From positions 1 to 40,866 of the forward strand of contig DATMNI010000208.1 of the NCBI GenBank assembly GCA_035570275.1: a DNA stretch of 40,866 nt. The letters are read 5' to 3'. The number at the start of each line of letters is the position of its first letter. Position 1 is the stretch's first letter. Position numbers and translations under genes: made by a program. The notes under the pieces are model-generated. The model saw nothing but the letters and a program-made list of their open reading frames with translations, searched no databases and was not told the origin of the DNA. Source of the stretch: DATMNI01 sp035570275 (lineage in GTDB: Bacteria > Acidobacteriota > Terriglobia > Bryobacterales > Bryobacteraceae). This document shows, piece by piece, positions 24,935 through 32,198 of the stretch.

Positions 24935-25708
24935 ATGAAGACCACAGGCAACACGATCCTCATTACAGGTGGAGGCTCCGGCATTGGCCGGGCATTTGCG
25001 GAGGCATTTCACAAACTCCGAAATCAGGTGATCATCGCTGGGCGCCGCAAGCAGGTCCTTGACGAGATCGCCGCAGCAAATCCTGGCCTTGAAACCGCTA
25101 TACTCGATATCGAGAATCCCGCGGCGATCAAGTCCTTCGCCAGCGATATCACCAAGCGTTTCCCAAAACTCAATGTCGTGCTCCACAGCGCCGGAATCAT
25201 GCGCACCGAGAACCTGCTCGCCGGAGAGGTCGATCTGGCTACTGCGGAATCCACCATCACTACTAATTTCCTCGGTCCGATCCGCCTGAATGCGGTCCTG
25301 CTGCCGCATTTGGTAAAGCAGTCGGACGGCGCGATCCTCAGTATCTCCTCCGGACTCGCTTTCCTGCCGATGGCCATCACGCCAACCTATTGCGCTACGA
25401 AAGCTGCAATTCATTCCTACAGCCAAGCACTTCGTTACCAACTGCGGTCCACGAAGGTACAGGTGATCGAAATTATCCCGCCGTACGTCCGCACCGGGCT
25501 GATGGGACCTCGCCAAGCGGCGGACAAGCGAGCTATGCCGCTTGAGGACTTCATAACCGAAACCATGGCCATCCTCAAGGCTCAGTCAGCCGTGGCAGAG
25601 ACCATCGTTGACCGCGTCAAGCCGCTGCGCTTTGCCGAGCAGGGTGGCTCTGAAAAGTACGATGGCTTCTTCAAGCAGTTCAACGAAGCCATGATGGCAC
25701 CGCACTAA
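24935..25708 (+). CDS. Short-chain dehydrogenase/reductase, DltE-like
   Basis: The product is about 257 residues from the ATG at 24935, preceded by AAGGAGA. It is a classical SDR Rossmann fold: the nucleotide-binding TGGGSGIGRAFAEAF with an AGRR cofactor-specificity segment (favouring NADP), LHSAGIMR, the catalytic Ser in GAILSISSGLAFLP, and the YCATKAAIHSYSQ active-site Tyr/Lys. The proline-rich IIPPYVRTGL segment and overall pattern match DltE-type oxidoreductases. These were named for proximity to D-alanylation genes, although their substrate is unsettled. It is the first structural gene after the LysR regulator; the next SDR starts 76 nt later. Confidence 0.92.
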   Translation: MKTTGNTILITGGGSGIGRAFAEAFHKLRNQVIIAGRRKQVLDEIAAANPGLETAILDIENPAAIKSFASDITKRFPKLNVVLHSAGIMRTENLLAGEVDLATAESTITTNFLGPIRLNAVLLPHLVKQSDGAILSISSGLAFLPMAITPTYCATKAAIHSYSQALRYQLRSTKVQVIEIIPPYVRTGLMGPRQAADKRAMPLEDFITETMAILKAQSAVAETIVDRVKPLRFAEQGGSEKYDGFFKQFNEAMMAPH

Positions 25709-25784
25709 TTCTTGAACCCGCTTGCCCTTCGGACGGTACAAGCCCGGCTCATCGACCTCGCAATCCCAAAGAGGAGGTAGTTTC

Positions 25785-26690
25785 GTGAGCAAAGTCATCG
25801 TCATTACAGGTGCATCCAGCGGATTTGGAGCATTGACAGCTCGTGCTCTTGCCGTCGCGGGTCACAGAGTCTACGCTGGCATGCGCGAAACCGTGGGGCG
25901 CAATTCGGCCCGGGTAGCAAGCCTGACAGCGTTCGCCAAAGAACATGGCTGTGACCTTCGCTGGGTTGAAATGGACGTGGCATCGCAAAAATCGATCGAT
26001 GTTGCATTCAAGCAGATTCTCGATGAGAACAGTCGACTCGATGTTCTCATCCACAACGCAGGGCATATGGTTTTCGGACCCGCAGAAGCGTTTACTCCTG
26101 AGCAACTCGCCGAGCTCTACGACGTGAATGTCCTCAGCACACAGCGAGTGAACCGCGCAGTGTTGCCCACGCTGCGTAAGCAGGGCGAAGGTCTCGTAGT
26201 TTGGGTTAGCAGCAGCAGTACGCGCGGCGGCACGCCTCCGTACCTCGCGCCTTACTTCGCTGCAAAGGCCGCCATGGATGCCCTTGCTATCAGCTACGCC
26301 GGTGAATTGGCACGATTTGGCATCGAGACTTCGATCATTGTCCCTGGCGCGTTTACCTCGGGAACGAACCATTTCGCCCATGCCGGTTCGCCGAGCGACA
26401 AGAGGGTGATCGCCGCCTACGAAACCGGCCCCAACGCAACCCTTGCCAAGGAAATCATGGACGGAGTTGCACGCACGGCACCGCCCGACGCAGATGTCTC
26501 GGCCGTGGCGGAGGCAATTGTACGCGTTGTGGCACTGCCGTTCGGGAAGCGCCCCTTCCGCGTCCACATAGACCCGGCGGACGATGGAGCGGAGGTTGTA
26601 AACGGCCTAGCCGACCGCGTTCGCGCCGAACTGCTCCGCAAGATAGGTCTTGCGGATCTCCTGAAGCCGGCCAGCTGTGGCGCCGTGTAA
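25785..26690 (+). CDS. Short-chain dehydrogenase/reductase
   Basis: The product is about 301 residues. The start is the GTG at 25785, since GAGGAGG lies at 25771-25777; the open frame upstream to 25722 lacks one. Motifs: VIVITGASSGFGALTARALA, IHNAGHMVFGP, VVWVSSSSTRGG, and PYFAAKAAMDALAISYAGEL with the catalytic Tyr and Lys. The C-terminus (RPFRVHIDPADDGAEVV) is longer than in the preceding SDR, and the two are paralogues only at fold level. It probably reduces a carbonyl or oxidises an alcohol with NAD(P). The 269 nt that follow, before the tautomerase, hold no convincing gene. Confidence 0.92.
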   Translation: MSKVIVITGASSGFGALTARALAVAGHRVYAGMRETVGRNSARVASLTAFAKEHGCDLRWVEMDVASQKSIDVAFKQILDENSRLDVLIHNAGHMVFGPAEAFTPEQLAELYDVNVLSTQRVNRAVLPTLRKQGEGLVVWVSSSSTRGGTPPYLAPYFAAKAAMDALAISYAGELARFGIETSIIVPGAFTSGTNHFAHAGSPSDKRVIAAYETGPNATLAKEIMDGVARTAPPDADVSAVAEAIVRVVALPFGKRPFRVHIDPADDGAEVVNGLADRVRAELLRKIGLADLLKPASCGAV

Positions 26691-26959
26691 TGCGTGCGAT
26701 GACTCCGAACAGCACGTATCATCGTCGTGCCACAGCGATAAGGAGACACCCGCCAAGGGCGCCGAAAGGCAGGCTCCAGATACATGTAGCAAGTTTTGCC
26801 AGGCCTCGCGGATCTATTCAGCGAAGCAATATCAGCATCCGATAGGCGAAGGCGTTATGAACACGAGTTAGGCACTGGAGGCACAAGATTAACAGAACGA
26901 GAGATCAATGCGATCAGTGCGATTTAAGCTTTCACAAAATGAGAAACGAGGAGAATCAC

Positions 26960-27187
26960 ATGCCATTTGCAAACTATAAATTCCCTGAAGGCCTACTCAC
27001 TGCTGAGCAGAAGGAGGAGATCATTCATAGGACCACTGATCTCTTCGCCCACTACCTCGGTGATGGCGTGCGCGCCTTCTCCATGGTGCTCGTCGACGAG
27101 GTGGTCGACGGCGGTTGGGGCCGTGCTGATGAAGTCCTAACCCTGGCCAAGTTGGGGCTAAAAAATAAAGCTCCTCTTGGGTCTTGA
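26960..27187 (+). CDS. 4-oxalocrotonate tautomerase-like protein
   Basis: The product is about 75 residues from the ATG at 26960, which has AGGAG at good spacing. After Met removal the catalytic Pro1 is exposed (MPFANYKFPEGLLTAEQKEE). The rest fits the small tautomerase fold: IIHRTTDLFAHYLGDGVR, SMVLVDEVVDGGWGRADEVL. Such enzymes interconvert keto and enol forms or act on related substrates in aromatic or haloacid catabolism. The last residues (KLGLKNKAPLGS) do not resemble the family end and may reflect a recombination junction. Clustering with LysR and two SDRs suggests a small inducible catabolic or detoxification operon. Confidence 0.85.
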   Translation: MPFANYKFPEGLLTAEQKEEIIHRTTDLFAHYLGDGVRAFSMVLVDEVVDGGWGRADEVLTLAKLGLKNKAPLGS

Positions 27188-27418
27188 GGGCCAAGGCAAT
27201 ATCCGCCTGATACAAACGAGCGGCGGCGCCGAAACGGCAGAAGAGGGCGGCAGCCAGATTGCCCGTGGCCTTGGCGCGGGGGCCCGGCGATTCGTTCGGA
27301 CCACGGTGGGCGCACTCCAAGCGCTGCCAGCGGAGGCCGGTGATCCCGAATCCTCAGCCTGGGAGTTTTCGCCGCTTCGCCACCGTAGCCGGAAGTGCTG
27401 TAGAGTGTTAGAAACCCT

Positions 27419-28429
27419 ATGAGCAGCCAGACAGGAATTCGAATGATTGCGATCATGTCCGCGCTAACCTTGAGCGCGTCTTTGAGCGTCTCTTTCGCGG
27501 CCGATGGACCGCCCGCTTGGGCATACGGCTTTCCGCAACCGGGTGCCCCAGCGGCTCCGGCGGGTGGCGGCGGCCGCGGCGGACAGGCGGCTCCAGACAC
27601 CAGCCCGAAGCGGCTCGCCGGCAGCAACCTGGAGTTCACTTTGGCGCAGATCCGCGACGGTTTCGGTCCAGCCGACTGGTTTCCGGGCGACCACCCTACG
27701 ATGCCGGAAATTGTCGCGCACGGCCGCCGGCCCGACGTGCGCGCCTGCGCCCTGTGCCACTATCCGAACGGCAAGGGACGCGCCGAAAACGCCCCCATCG
27801 CCGGTTATGCGGTGGCCTACTTTATCCAGCAGATGAACGATTTCAAGAACGGCAATCGCAAGAGCGCCGAGCCGCGGAAGGCCAACACGAACGTGATGAT
27901 CGCAATTGCCAAGGCCATGACCGACGAAGAGATCAAGGCCACCGCCGAGTACTTCGGCGCGATGCCGTGGACCCCATGGATCAAGGTGGTGGAGACCGGC
28001 ATGGTGCCCAAGACTCGCATCGCCGGCGGCCTGTTCCTGGCGCTCGAAGGCGACGAAAAAGAACCGGTGGGCAAGCGCATCATTGAAGTGCCGGAAAGCG
28101 CCGAAGCTACCGAGACGTACCGGAACCCGCGCTCGGGCTTCATCGCCTACGCACCCGCGGGCAGCCTCAGAAAAGGTGGGGCGCTAGTGACTTCGGGCGG
28201 CGGCAAAACGCTGGCCTGCGCAGCCTGCCACGGCGCGGATTTGAAAGGCCTCGGCCCGGTTCCGGGAATCGCAGGCCGGTCACCCAGCTACCTGGTGCGG
28301 CAGATGTATGACATGCAAGCGGGTGCCCGCAAGGGCCTGTGGACCCCCCTCATGACGAAGGTGGTGAGCCAGCTCAGCGAGGACGACATGCTGGAGATCG
28401 CCGCTTATACCGCCTCGCTCAAGCCCTGA
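27419..28429 (+). CDS. Exported diheme cytochrome c (c4-like)
   Basis: The product is about 336 residues. A signal peptide (MIAIMSALTLSASLSVSFAA) is followed by a Gly/Pro/Ala-rich linker (GAPAAPAGGGGRGG), then two class I cytochrome c domains with CALCHYPNGKGR and CAACHGADLKG. Each is followed by family elements (APIAGYAVAYFIQQM with MTDEEIKATAEYFGAMP; VPGIAGRSPSYLVRQMYDM with LSEDDMLEIAAYTASL). This is the c4/c5-type electron carrier architecture, probably shuttling electrons in the periplasm to an oxidase or from a dehydrogenase. Starts at 27419 or at the ATG at 27443 are both possible. It converges with the serine hydrolase gene, only 26 nt apart. Confidence 0.9.
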   Translation: MSSQTGIRMIAIMSALTLSASLSVSFAADGPPAWAYGFPQPGAPAAPAGGGGRGGQAAPDTSPKRLAGSNLEFTLAQIRDGFGPADWFPGDHPTMPEIVAHGRRPDVRACALCHYPNGKGRAENAPIAGYAVAYFIQQMNDFKNGNRKSAEPRKANTNVMIAIAKAMTDEEIKATAEYFGAMPWTPWIKVVETGMVPKTRIAGGLFLALEGDEKEPVGKRIIEVPESAEATETYRNPRSGFIAYAPAGSLRKGGALVTSGGGKTLACAACHGADLKGLGPVPGIAGRSPSYLVRQMYDMQAGARKGLWTPLMTKVVSQLSEDDMLEIAAYTASLKP

Positions 28430-28455
28430 ACTGCCGCGTTTTTCCAGCGCCGGTT

Positions 28456-30564
28456 TCAGCGCCATAACTGCAACTGAATGGTCCGGGTGCAGAACGCGTC
28501 GTAGGTGATTTCTTTCAGCCGCACGCCGGAAAAAATCAGGGTCATCGCCAGACCATCCGGGCTGATCCACTTCGCCGGCAGGCGGTAACCGTGCGTGCCA
28601 GGGACTCCCCAGGCATCCGTGCCGGCGAATTTTGAGGCAGCGCTGTGGAACACCGCCGTCCACGGACCCCAGGGTTCGGGGGCGTCGAAAATGCCCCAGT
28701 CTCCGGCTGCGTCGTACGCCAGCGCCATGAGGTAACGCCGGATTCCCAGGTTGAAAACCACATCGGATCGGCGGCAGTTCGAGGTGTAGGTGAACACAGC
28801 CCCGCGCTGGTGAATGTCCGGCGTCCACAAGGCTTGGCCCTTTTCGTCCAGCTTCCGGAAGAATTCCCAGGCCGCCCGGTCGGCGATCTTACGCTTGGGA
28901 ACGCGCGCCAGCGCCAGTTGATTGTCACTCTCGTACGCACTGGCGCCATCCTGCGAATAGGTGTACACGAACTGGTCGCGCGAACCGCGATAGTCGCGGC
29001 CAAAGTTCAGGAACGTGGGAGAACCGAAGCCGGTTGATATTACGAAACCGGATTCCCACGTGCGGCCGTGGTCCTTCGACCAGAGCAGTTGCGAATTGCC
29101 CACATTGCGAATCCACAAATAGAGCACGCCATCCACCATCAGGATTCCGCTGGCTTTCGGGCTTCCCGCGCCGCCGCCCACGCGCTCGCCCGCGGAACGC
29201 AGGTTGATTCCGCGGAATTCCTCCGGCGGACCGATGATTCGTGCGAAGCCCATGCCGAGCTTGCGCTCGATGAGCGGCTCAAATCCCCAGCCGTCACCAT
29301 AGGAGGTGTACTGATCGTCGTCATCGCCCCACGTAATCGGCCAATTGTCGCTCTCGATGGCGGCACGCCGGACATCCGGCAGAAAGACAAGCCGGCGAAT
29401 GACGGGGCTCGGCGGATAGGGGCTCCGCTCGGTAATGGCCGCCATCAAGGGCTTGAGCACGTTCTGGTAGATGGGCGTCCAGAATTCGTCGTTCCGGTCG
29501 CTCATCGCCTGGCCGTTTCGCACTACCGCCAGTTGCAGGGAGGGGATGATGACAATCAATTGATGACCGGCTCCTGCCCCGGCGATGGCATCCCGGGGCA
29601 CCTCCGGCCAAACGCCGTCCTCATTGGTGTACCAGGCCAGGCCTGATGCCGGTGCGAATGGGTCCGTGGTGCGCGGCGGCTTCGGCGTTCCGGCGTAAGT
29701 CACCATCTGCTGGAAGGCGCTCCGGCGCACCAGGTCGCGGCCGTTCCAGGTTCCCTGCTGCATCATGAGTTGGCCCACGCGCGCCGCCGCGCGAGCGGTG
29801 AAACTGGCCCCACCCCAGTTGGCGTATAGCGTGAGGCCGTCCAACTCATAACCGCGGCCATACCCGATGGACCAGTCGCTGGGGGGAATTCCCAGCGGAT
29901 CGAAGATGCGGTCCTTGAGCAGCGAGCGAATGTCACCACCTTTGAGGCTGGCCGTAACGGCGTACGCCAAGGCCGCCATGCCGGGATTGCTGTAGGCATA
30001 TTGCCCGCCCGGCTCGAAGATCACCGGCGCGTCGTGCAAGGCCACCGAGAACGGATCGGGCACGCGCTTCCAAAAAGCTCCCTTCCAGCCGGGAAGCTGG
30101 TCGTGCGGAAGCCCGCCCTGTTCGGCGTCTTCGATGCCCGAGGTGTGGGTGGCGAGCTGGCGAATACTGATTTTTGATTTCAGGGGATCGGCGCGCCAGG
30201 CTGGAATATACTTCGACGCAGGGTCGTCGGGAGCAATCCGTCCGTCGCTGAGTGCGATCGCGAGCGACATGCCGCCCACCAGGGCCTTCGCCATGGAGGC
30301 GGTGCCGTGCGGTTTGTCCACACCGGAATCCGGCGCGTACCACTCGAAGGCGATAGCGCCGCGCCGCACCACCAGCAGGCCGGAGGTCCCGGCGTTCGCC
30401 AGCGCGTTCTTCCATGCGGCCAGCGCGGCGGCGTCCAAACCCGCCTCCCGCGGAGTAATGGATTTCCAGGTGGATTGCCACGTCTCCGCGGCGCCGGCAG
30501 TCCGAAGCATGACGGCTCCCAGCAGGCCCAGAAGCAGGAGACGGCGGTATGCAGGAAGACCCAC
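28456..30564 (-). CDS. Beta-lactamase-like serine hydrolase fused to a beta-propeller-like domain
   Basis: The product is about 702 residues with a signal peptide (LLLLGLLGAVMLRTAGA). Residues 30-390 are a class C beta-lactamase/penicillin-binding-like esterase domain. Ser90-Met-Ala-Lys93 in HGTASMAKALVGG is the S-X-X-K motif and Tyr191-Ser-Asn193 in YAYSNPGMAALAY is the Y-X-N motif, so the catalytic machinery is intact. From about residue 395 a second domain begins, with SDNWPITWGDDDDQYTSYGD, AGSPKASGILMVDGVLYLWI and LLWSKDHGRTWESGFVIS, resembling DUF4185/sialidase-like beta-propellers that bind or cleave carbohydrate. The combination suggests an exported carbohydrate esterase or wall-modifying enzyme. 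The 127 nt upstream are shared with the divergent OsmC-like gene. Confidence 0.82.
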   Translation of the reverse strand: MGLPAYRRLLLLGLLGAVMLRTAGAAETWQSTWKSITPREAGLDAAALAAWKNALANAGTSGLLVVRRGAIAFEWYAPDSGVDKPHGTASMAKALVGGMSLAIALSDGRIAPDDPASKYIPAWRADPLKSKISIRQLATHTSGIEDAEQGGLPHDQLPGWKGAFWKRVPDPFSVALHDAPVIFEPGGQYAYSNPGMAALAYAVTASLKGGDIRSLLKDRIFDPLGIPPSDWSIGYGRGYELDGLTLYANWGGASFTARAAARVGQLMMQQGTWNGRDLVRRSAFQQMVTYAGTPKPPRTTDPFAPASGLAWYTNEDGVWPEVPRDAIAGAGAGHQLIVIIPSLQLAVVRNGQAMSDRNDEFWTPIYQNVLKPLMAAITERSPYPPSPVIRRLVFLPDVRRAAIESDNWPITWGDDDDQYTSYGDGWGFEPLIERKLGMGFARIIGPPEEFRGINLRSAGERVGGGAGSPKASGILMVDGVLYLWIRNVGNSQLLWSKDHGRTWESGFVISTGFGSPTFLNFGRDYRGSRDQFVYTYSQDGASAYESDNQLALARVPKRKIADRAAWEFFRKLDEKGQALWTPDIHQRGAVFTYTSNCRRSDVVFNLGIRRYLMALAYDAAGDWGIFDAPEPWGPWTAVFHSAASKFAGTDAWGVPGTHGYRLPAKWISPDGLAMTLIFSGVRLKEITYDAFCTRTIQLQLWR

Positions 30565-30691
30565 ACGGATTAGTGTATCGATTTTTTCGACCCCGCCTTT
30601 GTGTTCGAGGGCCGCCGGGAGCGCCTGCTTACTGCATGTGACATGACTCGGGGTCGCCGTGGGCGCCTCTTCGTGATAACATCCGACAAGT

Positions 30692-31168
30692 ATGTCCGAC
30701 GTGGTTTACCGATCCCAAGTGCGCATTGAGCGCGTGAAGGGCCCGTTGCGCAGAGCGTACCTTCCGGCGGAACCAGAGCCGGTACTATTCGGAGTGCATG
30801 GCGCCGTGGCAGAGCACTACAAGGTTCCGCCGGCGGTGCTGGAGCCTCACGCCACCACCTTGGATTACATTGTCGCTGCCGCGGCGGGTTGACTGACCGG
30901 AACCTTCGGGGGCGCGCTGGAGGCGCGTCAGGTGGACGCTTCGAATGAACGATTGGTGTCTGAAGCGGTGGGAGAAGTGGAGTTAGATGAAAACGTGCTC
31001 GTGATCCGCCGCATCCATGTGGTCCTGAAACTGAAAGCCGGGGAGTCACACCGGGAAACCGCACAACGTGTCCACGGTTTCTTCGCCGACCGATGTCCGG
31101 TCTATCGCACCTTGAAACCGGCGATCACGATCACTACGGAGTTGGTATTCGAAGCATTGACCCCGTAG
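30692..31168 (+). CDS. OsmC-family peroxiredoxin-like protein with predicted selenocysteine (in-frame TGA)
   Basis: A single frame runs from the ATG at 30692 to TAG at 31166-31168 (158 residues), interrupted only by TGA at 30890-30892 (codon 67). Both sides belong to one OsmC/YhfA-type protein: TTLDYIVAAAAG before the TGA, then LTGTFGGALEARQVDASNER and later FFADRCPVYRTLKPAITITT. In this family AAxAGC carries the reactive cysteine that reduces organic hydroperoxides or thiols with a second C-terminal cysteine (here Cys135). The TGA stands exactly at that first cysteine. No other lesion is present and the downstream half keeps good codon structure, so selenocysteine is a better reading than a nonsense mutation. 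A hairpin suitable as a bacterial SECIS follows. The deacetylase gene starts 14 nt after the end. I recall OsmC-like selenoproteins being reported from marine metagenomes. Confidence 0.78.
30890..30929 (+). promoter_or_regulatory. Candidate SECIS element downstream of the in-frame TGA
   Basis: After the TGA (30890-30892), GGCGCG (30911-30916) can pair with CGCGTC (30924-30929) including one G-U, closing a loop CTGGAGG. The loop begins 24-25 nt after the TGA, within the range seen for bacterial SECIS hairpins. A further CTGAC (30893-30897) can pair with GTCAG (30927-30931) in an alternative lower stem. The loop opens with C-U unless the top pair is broken, so the match to the usual guanine-first loop is only fair. 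Confidence 0.45.
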
Positions 31169-31182
31169 TTTCTGAAACCAGT

Positions 31183-32085
31183 ATGGTAATCACGCGGCGC
31201 CAGGCCCTCATTTTGTGCGCTGCTCCGGCATTCGCCCAAGTGCGGCCGAGAGTCGCCATCACCATGGACGATGTCAGATGGCAGCAAATCCCCGAAATTC
31301 GCCGGGCAGAGGCGGAAATGCGCCTGCTGGAATCCTTGAGTACGACGCGCGCATTTTTGTTTGCGATTGGCAAAACGGTGGACAACGAGGACGGCCGTAG
31401 AATTTTGACGTCTTGGAGTTCTGCCGGTCATCGCATCGGGAACCACACATATGACCACGTCCCGTTGCCGGGAAAGACCACGCCGGAGGAATTTGAAGAG
31501 GGCATCTTGCGCACAGACCAGGTCTTGCGCGGGTACTCCGGGTTCCGCAAGTGGTTCCGGTTTCCCGCACTCAAGGAGGGAACGACCCGAGGAGTTCGCG
31601 ATCGTTTGCGTGAGTTTCTGGCGCGGCACGGGTACCGCAACGGGGCCGTGACAATTGACGCGTCGGATTGGTATTACGATCGGCGCCTCCTCGACCGCCT
31701 TGAGAAGAACCACACCTATGATTTGACTCGCTACCGGCAACCCTACCTCGATCACATCTGGGATCGGGCGCGATATTACGACCAACTCTCGCGCGATGTA
31801 CTCGGGCGCAGCGTGCCGCACACCCTGCTGATCCACTACAACCTGCTCAATTCGCTGTTTTTGGGGGATGTCCTGGGGATGTTCCGATCCAAGGGTTGGG
31901 GCATCGTCGAGGCTGAGGAAGCTTTCTCGGATACCGTCTTCACACGCCAGCCGGATACCGCACCCGCGGGCGAGAGCCTGATCTGGGCCTTAGCCAAGGA
32001 GACAGGCAGGTTCGAGGGCCGCCTGCGCTACCCGGGTGAGGACGACGTGTATGAGAAACCGGTGCTCGACCGGCTGCGGCTGTAA
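31183..32085 (+). CDS. Polysaccharide deacetylase (NodB-like)
   Basis: The product is about 300 residues from the ATG at 31183; the frame is open upstream into the OsmC-like gene. A short Arg-Arg leader (MVITRRQALILCAAPAFAQ) resembles a twin-arginine or plain signal peptide. NodB motifs are visible: VAITMDDV (Asp pair), GHRIGNHTYDHVPL with the H-X3-H metal site, and KWFRFPALKEG with the Arg and Pro of motif 3. LLIHYNLLNSL supplies a late His. The enzyme should remove acetyl groups from an N-acetylated glycan (peptidoglycan, chitin or a surface polysaccharide) outside the cytoplasm. It lies 14 nt after the selenoprotein candidate and is probably co-transcribed with it, though no functional link is obvious. 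Confidence 0.9.
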   Translation: MVITRRQALILCAAPAFAQVRPRVAITMDDVRWQQIPEIRRAEAEMRLLESLSTTRAFLFAIGKTVDNEDGRRILTSWSSAGHRIGNHTYDHVPLPGKTTPEEFEEGILRTDQVLRGYSGFRKWFRFPALKEGTTRGVRDRLREFLARHGYRNGAVTIDASDWYYDRRLLDRLEKNHTYDLTRYRQPYLDHIWDRARYYDQLSRDVLGRSVPHTLLIHYNLLNSLFLGDVLGMFRSKGWGIVEAEEAFSDTVFTRQPDTAPAGESLIWALAKETGRFEGRLRYPGEDDVYEKPVLDRLRL

Positions 32086-32198
32086 GAACCTGTGCTGGGG
32101 CCGCTGAGGTCGGTGGGGTCGGTGGGGTTGACGACTTTTCTGACGCGAGTTTCATCGGAAACTCGTAACCTTTTCCGCGCTGCGCAGTATAACGGTCG

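Noticed and set aside
27021..27639. Minus-strand frames after the tautomerase gene
   Set aside because: Parts read somewhat protein-like, but they overlap two better-supported plus-strand genes and match no family I recognise.
30890..30892. In-frame TGA as an ordinary nonsense mutation or sequencing error
   Set aside because: It falls precisely on the catalytic Cys codon (TGC/TGT to TGA is one base, so error stays possible), but there is no second lesion and a hairpin follows at the right distance; selenocysteine is the better reading.
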